Source of the DNA: a virus | Length of the DNA: 36,926 bases | IMG/VR virus record: IMGVR_UViG_3300010430_006923 | Span: 1 to 36,926 of that record | Direction: 5' to 3' (one strand) | Shown: in pieces, positions 30,019 to 35,854 of the stretch | Layout of the letters: each line of letters starts with the position of its first letter | Numbering within the stretch: the stretch's first letter is position 1 | Notes under the pieces: generated by a model | What the model saw: the letters and a program-made list of their open reading frames with translations, nothing else | What the model was told of the DNA's origin: nothing | Databases searched by the model: none | Program-made: the position numbers and the translations under genes

Positions 30019-30882
30019 CTACAGCGGAACCGCGAGACTCCTTTCGGCGTTTCCCTCCAGCAGCCCGCTAAAAATGTCCCCCGCATGCACGAACAGCCCC
30101 GTCTTCTCCGCGATCGAGTCGCGGATTCTGGATACGGCCTCGCGAAGCGCCTCTTCCAGCCGCAGAGGCCGGATCATGAAGCCCACCGAACCCCCGTGCA
30201 GCTTCCACCGCAGCAGGCACTCGATTTCCACCAGCTCGCCGCCGGCGAAGAGAGACACCTGCACCGCTATCCGGCTCGGCACGTCCAGATCCCCCGCCTT
30301 TCCGGTGGTCGTCTCCTTGTAGGACACGTTCCACCCGCCGTCGCTCTCGCGCTGCACCGAGCTGAAGTCCACGTTCCGGGTCGCCTCCAGCTCCCGGGCG
30401 ATCGTAAGGATCTCCGAGGCCGAGTGGCTCGACACCTCGTGGGCGTGGTCCTCCAGCCATTCGGCCAGCGCCATCTGGTCCACCCACCGGTGAAAAGCCT
30501 GCTGCCACGACTTCAGCTCAGGGCTCTTCACCAGCTCCAGCTCCGCGAAGTGCGCGCACGTCTCCGCCTCCTCGCTCGAGCTGTGGTAGTCGATGCACGC
30601 GCGGAACCGCATCCTGCGCGGCTCCACCCCGAGCATCGTGCGGTGGTTCCTGAAACGGTTCACGTATTCGGAAAACGAGTCCGGCTCCTCGAACAAGGCC
30701 CGCGCCGCCGGAGCCGGGTCCAGATAGTCCTTCAGCGAGACCAGGCTGATCCCGGCGGGCACCGCCGCGAAGGGGGCCGCGAAAGCCTCGCCCTCCCCGT
30801 CCTCGGTGAAGATTCTCACGTTTTGGGCCCCTTGGGCCAGGTCCTCTATTTTGCCGATCGCCTCGGCTGTCAGTTCGCTCAT
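30019..30882 (-). CDS. DUF2303 family protein
   Basis: A 287-residue protein of the DUF2303 (YfdQ-like) family found in many temperate phages' early regions. The pattern AEWLEDHAHEV plus SRIAVQVSLFAGGELVEIECLLRWKLHGGSVGFMI is characteristic. The N-terminal part contains FMSEYVNRF-like sequence (FSEYVNRFRNHRTM) and ACIDYHSS. It is paired with a small acidic protein just upstream by an ATGA overlap, a pairing often seen for this family. The molecular function is unknown; a recombination or replication accessory role has been suggested only by context. Confidence 0.75.
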   Translation of the reverse strand: MSELTAEAIGKIEDLAQGAQNVRIFTEDGEGEAFAAPFAAVPAGISLVSLKDYLDPAPAARALFEEPDSFSEYVNRFRNHRTMLGVEPRRMRFRACIDYHSSSEEAETCAHFAELELVKSPELKSWQQAFHRWVDQMALAEWLEDHAHEVSSHSASEILTIARELEATRNVDFSSVQRESDGGWNVSYKETTTGKAGDLDVPSRIAVQVSLFAGGELVEIECLLRWKLHGGSVGFMIRPLRLEEALREAVSRIRDSIAEKTGLFVHAGDIFSGLLEGNAERSLAVPL

Positions 30883-31292
30883 GATGCGGTTGCCTTTCTA
30901 GGTTTCACGTTGTCGTTTTCGTTGGTGTCAGACTCGGGCTTGGCGCCGCCTTCCACGACAGCCGCCCCCTCGTTAAATCTCAGCTCCTCCTGTTCCGGGT
31001 CCTCTACCGAGAGGTAGCCCTCCGTAGTGGCGTAGAGGATGCGCTTCTTCCGGTCCGGCTTCGGCAGTTTCTTATTGACGTCGTCAGACAGGTCCACGGC
31101 GGTATCCTGCCCCTTCAGCGGCCTTATGTGCAGCGTGTACGTCACCGACCCCGGCTTGCCCGTGGCCCGCACCGCCTGCACCACCTTCATCAGCGCTTCC
31201 GAAAGGTCGCCCGGAGTGCGCCCCTTGTTCATCCTGGCCATCGTGTCCGTAAACAGGTTCGACGGGGTTTCCTTAACAGTATCGTTGCTCAT
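30879..31292 (-). CDS. Hypothetical partner of DUF2303 protein
   Basis: A 137-residue protein with a probable folded core at residues 25-75 (RTPGDLSEALMKVVQAVRATGKPGSVTYTLHIRPL) and a charged, disordered tail. VTYTLHIRP, followed by DRKKRILYATTEGYLSV, indicates beta strands. Proteins of this type commonly precede DUF2303 genes in phages. The gene overlaps DUF2303 by four bases. No enzymatic motif is seen. Confidence 0.6.
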   Translation of the reverse strand: MSNDTVKETPSNLFTDTMARMNKGRTPGDLSEALMKVVQAVRATGKPGSVTYTLHIRPLKGQDTAVDLSDDVNKKLPKPDRKKRILYATTEGYLSVEDPEQEELRFNEGAAVVEGGAKPESDTNENDNVKPRKATAS

Positions 31293-31297
31293 AAATT

Positions 31298-32008
31298 CTA
31301 CAGAAACGCCAGTTGCTTGGTCTCCAGCGTGATTCGCTCGAGAGCCTTTCTAAAATAGTTGCCGTCCAGCTCAGCCGCCACCAGATCGCACCCCGCATAG
31401 TGGGCGGCGATCGCTATCGACCCGCTCCCAAGATGCGTATCCAGAATTTTCATCCCCCGGCGGGCGAATTTCCCGATAAGCCACTTGTAGAGCGCCACCG
31501 GCTTTTGCGTGGGATGGATTCTCTTCTCCCTGAGACTCATGTCCCCACAAGCCCGAGTCCCGGCAGACTCGCTCCCCTGGAACATCCCGTTCCACATGTA
31601 GCGGAAAATCCTCACCGACTTCAAAGAGGAGCAATACGCCAGCTCGCAGTCAGAGAAATTCGACGCGCCATTGACCTTGTCCCAGACTATTCGCCCCGGG
31701 CCGATGCCCGGCATGTCGAAGTAGTTGACGCCCCAGACAATCTGCTCTTTCGACACTCTGAAAAGCTCCTCGAAGTATTCTTTTCCAGGCACGTCCCAAC
31801 TCTTTATCGAAGGGTATCCGTTTTTCGGCACTCTGAGCTGCCCGGGTTTGTAGGCAGTCGTCCGTCCATACCAGGCAGCCCGGTCAGGACCCTTGAAGTA
31901 CGGCGGATCCACGATCGCCAGATCGAAGTATTTGTCCGGAAACTCGGCCATCAGGTCCATGCAATCGCAGTTCCTTATATTCAAACTATCTGTGCCCATC
32001 CGTGTCAT
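31298..32008 (-). CDS. DNA N6-adenine/N4-cytosine methyltransferase (beta class)
   Basis: A 236-residue methyltransferase. The catalytic motif IV DPPY is at 34-37; HPTQKP (165-170, motif X) and ILDTHLGSGSIAIAA (188-202, SAM-binding motif I) follow, the order of the beta class. Orphan phage enzymes of this kind protect DNA from restriction or mark it for regulation; no restriction partner is nearby. The start codon at 32008 is supplied by a chromosome-type repeat (31989-32030); a second ATG at 31999 is also within it. Target sequence cannot be read from the protein. Confidence 0.87.
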   Translation of the reverse strand: MTRMGTDSLNIRNCDCMDLMAEFPDKYFDLAIVDPPYFKGPDRAAWYGRTTAYKPGQLRVPKNGYPSIKSWDVPGKEYFEELFRVSKEQIVWGVNYFDMPGIGPGRIVWDKVNGASNFSDCELAYCSSLKSVRIFRYMWNGMFQGSESAGTRACGDMSLREKRIHPTQKPVALYKWLIGKFARRGMKILDTHLGSGSIAIAAHYAGCDLVAAELDGNYFRKALERITLETKQLAFL

Positions 32009-32030
32009 CCGTGGTTGAAAAAAAACTCAG
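31989..32030 (-). repeat. Chromosome-type intergenic repeat, copy 1
   Basis: The first of three copies of an element that on the coding strand begins at the stop codon of the upstream gene (TGA), continues with a run of eight T, then AACCACGGATGACACGG and GCACAGA. Here it contains the ATG codons used to start the methyltransferase. Its tandem 9-mer (CATCCGTGT, CATCCGTGG on the plus strand) resembles dispersed repeats known from bacterial chromosomes. Confidence 0.8.
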
Positions 32031-32221
32031 TCGTCATCGTCTTCATCCCCACCGCAATTGTCGCACCGGTGCTTGGCTCCCGCCCATCCGCCGCAAGCAG
32101 TCCAGTGGAACACGCTCCCGCATTCCCCGCAGACTCCAGAACCGGTTTCGTCAACCGGCTCATCGCACACGCAGCAATCGCCACAGTATTCAAAATCCTC
32201 ATTCACATCCTCGAAACTCAT
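32027..32221 (-). CDS. RING/PHD-like zinc protein
   Basis: A 64-residue acidic protein with nine cysteines and a histidine in zinc-finger spacing: Cys16-x2-Cys19, Cys31-x2-Cys34-x4-His39-x3-Cys43, Cys53-x2-Cys56, plus Cys13 and Cys17. The VCGECGSVFHWTAC segment is like prokaryotic RING or eukaryotic PHD fingers, which cross-brace two zinc ions. It ends in a run of Asp. The start ATG 32221 lies at the end of repeat copy 2 and the stop lies in copy 1. A protein-protein adaptor role is likely; a ubiquitin-like pathway link is speculative. Confidence 0.65.
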   Translation of the reverse strand: MSFEDVNEDFEYCGDCCVCDEPVDETGSGVCGECGSVFHWTACGGWAGAKHRCDNCGGDEDDDD

Positions 32222-32261
32222 CTGCGCCCATCCGTGTCATCCGTGGTTGAAAAAAACTCAG
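32221..32261 (-). repeat. Chromosome-type intergenic repeat, copy 2
   Basis: The second copy, nearly identical to copy 1 over about 40 bases (GCGCAG in place of GCACAG, and one T fewer in the T-run). It fills the space between the stop codon at 32258 and the start codon at 32221, with the same orientation and the same phase relative to the upstream stop codon. Confidence 0.8.
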
Positions 32262-32512
32262 TTCCTCTCCGGCTCCATCGCGGACACCGTGAACCTCACG
32301 CCCGCGCGCACCCCCATCAGGGCCCCCGGGGCGCAGTCCCCCTTCTCCAGGACGATCTGCAGCTCCATCTTCGTGGCAGTCGCCCCGCCCGAATTCACAA
32401 ACCCAGTGGCGGCCCGCTCCACGGCGTCCACCAGCCGGGCCGAAAAACCGCCCTGCCCCAGCACGCTGCCGCAGATTTGCTCCACCACGTTACTCACTTC
32501 CTCTTCAGTCAT
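32258..32512 (-). CDS. Hypothetical protein
   Basis: An 84-residue protein with a helical start (TEEEVSNVVEQICGSVLGQGGFSARLVDAVERAATGF) and a strand-like second half (ATATKMELQIVLEKGD, AGVRFTVSAM). I chose ATG 32512 over the TTG five codons upstream. It lies between the exonuclease and the zinc-finger gene, and its stop codon is part of repeat copy 2. The family is not recognised. Confidence 0.6.
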   Translation of the reverse strand: MTEEEVSNVVEQICGSVLGQGGFSARLVDAVERAATGFVNSGGATATKMELQIVLEKGDCAPGALMGVRAGVRFTVSAMEPERN

Positions 32513-32534
32513 ATCCACAGTATCCAAAATTTCC

Positions 32535-33164
32535 CTAGTCCTCCCGCCCCGAGCAGGTCGCAGGCTTCGAGAGCATCCCCTCCAGCTGCCCGGCCTTCAG
32601 CTGCAGCGCAGCCAGACGGTCCGCCAGCAGACAGTGTATCCGCATCGCGTGCCTCGCGCCTTCGAGCGCGTTGTGCACCTCCGGCTCGTCGGGGATCCCC
32701 AGCTTTTTGTAGTACTCGTAGATCGAGTACTCCGGGTTCTCCACGCACTCGCCATCCGCACAGGCCATCAGGTAGGCCTCCGAGTGCACGTCCACCACCC
32801 GCCCGTGGAAAGGCAGCTCCACGCAGTCGCGGCGGCGCAGAAACCCCACGTCGAAGCCCGGGTTCTTCCCCACCACCCGGTATTTCCCGTAGGTGTTCCC
32901 GTAGGCGTCCGGCTCCGTCAGCCAGGTCTTCAGGGCGACGAGCGCCCCCCGCTCCAGCGGCTTTCGCGGGTCGCGGAAGTCCGCCATCGTGAACCCGTTC
33001 ACCTCCAGCGCCCTCGGGTGCGGGTCGCGCACGTACTGCGGGCGGCACTCCATGTAGAACTCGCCCTTGGCGGCGTGCGCCGCCCCGACCGAGCAGATGC
33101 CGTCCTGCTCCGGGTCCAGCCCCGTCGTCTCCAGGTCCAAGAAAAGCTCGCTATCGTCTGGCAT
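32535..33164 (-). CDS. DnaQ-like 3'-5' exonuclease (DEDDh), last Asp missing
   Basis: A 209-residue nuclease of the DEDDh fold. Motif I LFLDLETTGLD gives Asp10 and Glu12, motif II GKNPGFDVGFL gives Asp105, and motif III HNALEGARH gives His164. In active members the fifth residue after that His is Asp (HxAxxDA); here it is Gly169. The protein may therefore have lowered activity or use Glu168 instead. It resembles the phage and Rv2179c-like single-domain exonucleases. It overlaps the upstream RHH gene by 14 bases. Possible roles are degradation of host nucleic acid or RNA processing. Confidence 0.82.
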   Translation of the reverse strand: MPDDSELFLDLETTGLDPEQDGICSVGAAHAAKGEFYMECRPQYVRDPHPRALEVNGFTMADFRDPRKPLERGALVALKTWLTEPDAYGNTYGKYRVVGKNPGFDVGFLRRRDCVELPFHGRVVDVHSEAYLMACADGECVENPEYSIYEYYKKLGIPDEPEVHNALEGARHAMRIHCLLADRLAALQLKAGQLEGMLSKPATCSGRED

Positions 33165-33426
33165 AGGAAAGCTGTTTCAGGAGCCCCTCTCTCCGCTTCG
33201 GGTCCTTCACGATTTTCAGCACCTCCGCGCTTTCGCGCGCCTCCCGGTCCTCTTCGCACACCGGAGGGCAGCCCTGCTCCATCCACCACTGGTAGACCAG
33301 CGCCCCGTAGGCGCTTTTCGAGAGCCCGAGGCCACGGGCGTACTGCTCTATCTCGACCGCCAGGGCGGGCGACACCCGCGCGTTGATCTGCGCAGGCATG
33401 GGAGGAGGTTTCATCTTAGAGGGCAT
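33151..33426 (-). CDS. Ribbon-helix-helix protein with WxxGxPxV-type tail
   Basis: A 91-residue RHH-type regulator. INARVSPALAVEIEQYARGLGLSKSAYGALVYQ forms strand, helix, turn, helix, and it ends in the family motif WWMEQGCPPV shared with other small proteins in this region. A charged helical tail follows (EEDREARESAEVLKIVKDPKRREGLLKQL). Starts at 33426, 33414 and 33399 are possible; the first is used here. RHH proteins bind DNA as dimers through the N-terminal strand. Target and role unknown. Confidence 0.7.
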   Translation of the reverse strand: MPSKMKPPPMPAQINARVSPALAVEIEQYARGLGLSKSAYGALVYQWWMEQGCPPVCEEDREARESAEVLKIVKDPKRREGLLKQLSYARR

Positions 33427-33442
33427 AGGTTGTAAAAGTATT

Positions 33443-33634
33443 TCAGTTGCGGAACGCGGACACCAGGCGAGCCACGGCGAAAACCACGAGAACGAACGCC
33501 ACCGGCATCCACAGAGGCGAGAGGACCCACCACCACGGCCAGCCGATCGCCCCCACCAGCTTCAGGACGACAAACGCCACCGCCAGCAGCCCCGTAAACC
33601 CAACACCCCCAGTCGCTGTGCTTTCTTTTCTCAT
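33443..33634 (-). CDS. Small two-pass membrane protein
   Basis: A 63-residue protein with two membrane segments, about residues 9-28 (TGLLAVAFVVLKLVGAIGWP) and 31-55 (WVLSPLWMPVAFVLVVFAVARLV), forming a tight hairpin. I chose ATG 33634, preceded by CGGAGAAAGCG; an alternative start 20 codons upstream would begin inside repeat copy 3. The early-region location makes membrane-based exclusion or host modification possible. Unknown family. Confidence 0.6.
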   Translation of the reverse strand: MRKESTATGGVGFTGLLAVAFVVLKLVGAIGWPWWWVLSPLWMPVAFVLVVFAVARLVSAFRN

Positions 33635-33674
33635 ACGCTTTCTCCGCTGTTGATAATCGATGTATCCAAAAACA

Positions 33675-33725
33675 TCTGTGCAAATCCGTGTCATCCGTGG
33701 TTTAAAAAAACAAAAAAAAATTCAG
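33675..33725 (-). repeat. Chromosome-type intergenic repeat, copy 3
   Basis: The third, more diverged copy: the stop codon of the HTH gene, then an extended T/G run, then AAACCACGGATGACACGG followed by GCACAGATG. It lies in the same orientation as the other two, again starting exactly at a stop codon. The ORF of the next gene could start within it (ATG 33694), but a better ribosome site lies downstream. Confidence 0.75.
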
Positions 33726-34027
33726 AACCGCCTCACTCCCTTGTATTCGTCCAGAGACTTCCGCAGCACCTTGATGGGCGATCCCCGCTTGCCGCGCCCC
33801 ACTCCCGGCAGCTTGCGCCGGGGCAGTATTTTCAGCACCTTGCGCTGCACCAGGTCCAGCACCGTGTCGCGGCTGCACTGCAGCTCCTCGGCCACCTGGG
33901 CCACCGTCAGCACCTCCGGCCTCGGCCGCCGCAGCGAGGCAAGGCTCTCGATGCGAGCCGAAAGCGCCTCGATCCTCTCGTTCTGGGCGTCGATCCGCTC
34001 CAGCAAAGCCTCCTGAAACTCGGTCAT
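33722..34027 (-). CDS. MerR/excisionase-like helix-turn-helix protein
   Basis: A 101-residue protein with an N-terminal coiled coil (EALLERIDAQNERIEALSARIESLASL) and a DNA-binding domain at about 40-100. LTVAQVAEELQCSRDTVLDLVQ is the helix-turn-helix, followed by KVLKILPRRKLPG and a wing with PIKVLRKSLDEY, the helix_turn_helix_17/excisionase pattern. The ATG overlaps the upstream stop (ATGA). It may be a transcriptional regulator or an excisionase; no integrase is in the window to support the latter. Confidence 0.75.
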   Translation of the reverse strand: MTEFQEALLERIDAQNERIEALSARIESLASLRRPRPEVLTVAQVAEELQCSRDTVLDLVQRKVLKILPRRKLPGVGRGKRGSPIKVLRKSLDEYKGVRRF

Positions 34028-34350
34028 CCCTCCGGGCCCTCCAGCCTGAACGGCTCCCGCTCGAGGAGAAACTCCAGATGCCGCACCCGCTGCCGCAGCT
34101 CGACATTCTCCACCTTCAGCGAGTCCCCCGCCCGGCGCTCCTCCACCAGCGCCTGCTCCAGCTCGAAGTTCGAGCACTCCAGATTGAGGACCATGTCCCT
34201 CAAGCGCCCCGCCGTATCCGGTTTGCGGGGACCGTCCTTCACGGAGAAAGGCCCCGCCACGCCGTCCCCGCTGGAGATGCGCGTGCCCACGTTCCACTGG
34301 AAGAGCGCCTTGAAAAACCGGCACGCCGAGTCGATGGGACGCGTTAGCAT
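34024..34350 (-). CDS. Coiled-coil hypothetical protein
   Basis: A 108-residue protein. The first 50 residues are mixed; the rest is a probable coiled coil (LRDMVLNLECSNFELEQALVEERRAGDSLKVENVELRQRVRHLEFLL). The HTH protein downstream also starts with a coiled coil and the two genes overlap (ATGA), so the products may bind each other. Unknown family. Confidence 0.6.
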   Translation of the reverse strand: MLTRPIDSACRFFKALFQWNVGTRISSGDGVAGPFSVKDGPRKPDTAGRLRDMVLNLECSNFELEQALVEERRAGDSLKVENVELRQRVRHLEFLLEREPFRLEGPEG

Positions 34351-34682
34351 GTACAGCCCTCCCCGTTGGCCTTTTTCACTCGCGCTTCCAGCGTGTCCAA
34401 TGGTAGCAGATACACATGCCCATACCCCACGCTGAAATCGCCGACAAGATCGTCGAACTTGGATTCGCTTCCAGTTACGTCTACAACCAGAACATTCGCG
34501 CCTTCGACTTCGCCTTTACGGACCGAGGCCAGCGCCTCCGTGAAGACCTTAAATCCGTTCTTTCTGCCGTCAAACAGCAGGACGGCCCGGACGGTCGCAA
34601 TCTGGCAGCCTTCATCGGTCTGCTTGCGCTCCCCGAAGACGAAGGCCTCTACCTCGGCTAGCTTCACCCGGCTCAAGGCCAC
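34344..34682 (-). CDS. Hypothetical protein
   Basis: A 112-residue protein with alternating strands (EVEAFVFGERK, CQIATVRAVLLFDGRKNGFKVFTEAL, GANVLVVDVTGSE, YGHVYLLPLDTL). It is probably a small alpha/beta fold. It ends in CTC. The start is GTG 34682, supported by GGAGGAGGG seven bases upstream, one of the few strong Shine-Dalgarno sites in the window. It overlaps both neighbours. I do not recognise it. Confidence 0.6.
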   Translation of the reverse strand: MALSRVKLAEVEAFVFGERKQTDEGCQIATVRAVLLFDGRKNGFKVFTEALASVRKGEVEGANVLVVDVTGSESKFDDLVGDFSVGYGHVYLLPLDTLEARVKKANGEGCTC

Positions 34683-34960
34683 TGGTCCCTCCTCCGTCCG
34701 CGAACCCGGCGGGCAGCCCGTATCAAATCCTCATTGTGGTATCCAGTGGCCGAGTACGATATTACGGCCCCCAGGCCGCACGCCGCCAGCAGGCAGCACA
34801 GGGCCACCTTGCCCGCCAGGTACGCCCTCAGAAGCTTCCGCATCAGCGCCGCCTTCGAGATGTCCAGCTCAAACGCCCGGCGCCCCAGATCCCGCGACAG
34901 CTCCAAGTCCATAGGGACCCCCACGATCACCTTGCCCTCGCCTATCGGGTGAGTCGCCAT
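34673..34960 (-). CDS. Ribbon-helix-helix protein with C-terminal membrane segment
   Basis: A 95-residue protein whose first 54 residues are a close paralogue of the next gene upstream (31 of 54 identical, both starting MATHPIG). The RHH region is KVIVGVPMDLELSRDLGRRAFELDISKAALMRKLLRAYLAG. Unlike its sister, it continues with a hydrophobic segment VALCCLLAACGLGAVISY (about 52-69) and a basic tail, so it may tether DNA to the membrane. The start region (34941-34962) is nearly identical to that of the sister gene, showing a tandem duplication. Start and stop overlap as TAATG. Confidence 0.68.
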   Translation of the reverse strand: MATHPIGEGKVIVGVPMDLELSRDLGRRAFELDISKAALMRKLLRAYLAGKVALCCLLAACGLGAVISYSATGYHNEDLIRAARRVRGRRRDQWP

Positions 34961-35148
34961 TATCGCTTTCCCTCCCTTTTCTCAGGCAGAGCTATCTCGC
35001 CAGCAAGGTAGCCCTCCAGAAATCGCCGGGCGATTTCCGCCTTCGAGACGTCCAGCGCGAACGCGCGGCGTCCCAGCTGTCTAGCAACCTCCTTATGCAC
35101 GGGAATTGACAAAAGTGTCTTGTTTTTTCCTATCGGGTGAGTCGCCAT
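34960..35148 (-). CDS. Ribbon-helix-helix protein, tandem duplicate
   Basis: A 62-residue RHH protein, MATHPIGKNKTLLSIPVHKE followed by VARQLGRRAFALDVSKAEIA and RRFLEGYLAG. It ends in a short charged tail EIALPEKREGKR and lacks the membrane segment of its duplicate. I chose ATG 35148, which overlaps the upstream stop by one base (TAATG) and matches the sister gene's start. Likely a dimeric DNA-binding regulator; it could form heterodimers with the membrane-bound copy. Confidence 0.7.
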   Translation of the reverse strand: MATHPIGKNKTLLSIPVHKEVARQLGRRAFALDVSKAEIARRFLEGYLAGEIALPEKREGKR

Positions 35149-35486
35149 TATTCGGATACCCCTATTTCTACCTTGCGCTTCCGGGCTTCCAGCAGCGCGT
35201 CGTCCACCTCGTCTACAGGCGGGCATCCGTCGGCAAACCACTTGTCGACGATGGCGATAACCATGGCGTCGCCAGTCCTCTGCAGATCGTAGGCTCGAAG
35301 CGCGATCTCGGCTACCGCCTGCGCGGTTTCCCGCCTCTTCGCCAGCGCGAGCAAGTCAGTTAGAATGTCCCCCGAACCTTTCTCGAAAATCGGCAGGTAA
35401 CGCTCAGCTATGAACTTCAGGAGATCGGAGTGCTTCCTGAGCAGGTCCCCATACTTTTGAAGCTCCTGAATCTCACCGGGCTTCAC
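35148..35486 (-). CDS. Helical protein with WxxGxPxV motif, divergent RHH relative
   Basis: A 112-residue helical protein. Its second half, LRAYDLQRTGDAMVIAIVDKWFADGCPPVDEVDD, aligns with the helix-turn-helix part and WxxGxPxV tail of the RHH proteins at 33151 and 35855, but a clear N-terminal strand is missing. The first half (IQELQKYGDLLRKHSDLLKFIAERYLPIFEKGSGDILTDLLAL) is an added helical part. The start is GTG 35486, overlapping the upstream stop (GTGA). Probable regulator or antagonist of the RHH proteins; function unproven. Confidence 0.6.
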   Translation of the reverse strand: MKPGEIQELQKYGDLLRKHSDLLKFIAERYLPIFEKGSGDILTDLLALAKRRETAQAVAEIALRAYDLQRTGDAMVIAIVDKWFADGCPPVDEVDDALLEARKRKVEIGVSE

Positions 35487-35689
35487 GCGACCTCCTCCTT
35501 TGCAAAGTCGGCGCCGTCTACATCGATCGGATGAACCTTCTTCATCCCCCGCTTAAACCACTCCTCTACAATTAGTGAGGTGAACCGAGTCGGCGACATC
35601 GACATCCGCTCAGCGCGTTTCCGGATGGCCGAGGTGATCTCGCTCGATACGTACCCATTCACAGGCTCCTTTTTGACGGCTTCTCCCAT
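35483..35689 (-). CDS. Ribbon-helix-helix regulator, leftward member of a divergent pair
   Basis: A 68-residue RHH protein and the first gene of the large leftward operon. KKEPVNGYVSSEITSAIRKRAERMSMSPTRFTSLIVEEWFKRGMKKVHPID aligns along its length with the rightward gene at 35855 (shared PVNGYVS, RA, KVHP/AVHP). PVNGYVS would be the DNA-contacting strand. The ATG at 35689 has no Shine-Dalgarno site; a -10-like element ends 15 bases upstream. It probably autoregulates the intergenic region it shares with its paralogue. Confidence 0.72.
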   Translation of the reverse strand: MGEAVKKEPVNGYVSSEITSAIRKRAERMSMSPTRFTSLIVEEWFKRGMKKVHPIDVDGADFAKEEVA

Positions 35690-35854
35690 AGTTTTATTAA
35701 AACAATAGAAGGAGTGAAACGAGCCCCGTCAAGCGGAAATTATACTTTTATTAAATTAATGGACCGGCTTTGCCCGCTTTACAAAACTTTTAAAGGAACG
35801 TGTTCCCTGAATTTATTACTTTATTATTTCAGAATCGCAGGCGATCATCGGGCC
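35690..35854. promoter_or_regulatory. Divergent AT-rich control region
   Basis: The 165-base space between the divergent RHH genes is much more AT-rich than the rest. For leftward transcription, TTGACG (35727-35732) and TCTATT (35704-35709) are 17 bases apart; a TATAAT hexamer is at 35739-35744. Candidate operators are the direct repeat TTTTATTAAA (35692-35701 and 35746-35755), the palindrome ATTAAATTAAT (35750-35760) and GGAACGTGTTCC (35795-35806). A rightward promoter is not obvious. Confidence 0.6.

Noticed and set aside
32005-32202. A 65-residue minus-strand frame overlapping the RING/PHD-like gene
   Set aside because: The other frame has regular zinc-ligand spacing and uses stop and start codons at the repeat borders; this one is Ala-rich shadow.
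29578-32992. Long plus-strand frames (29578-31017 and 31313-32992)
   Set aside because: Both cross several well-supported minus-strand genes and show only Arg/Pro/His/Leu-rich shadow composition.
31989-33725. The three repeats as a CRISPR array
   Set aside because: Spacing is irregular (about 230 and 1450 bases) and the intervening DNA is coding.
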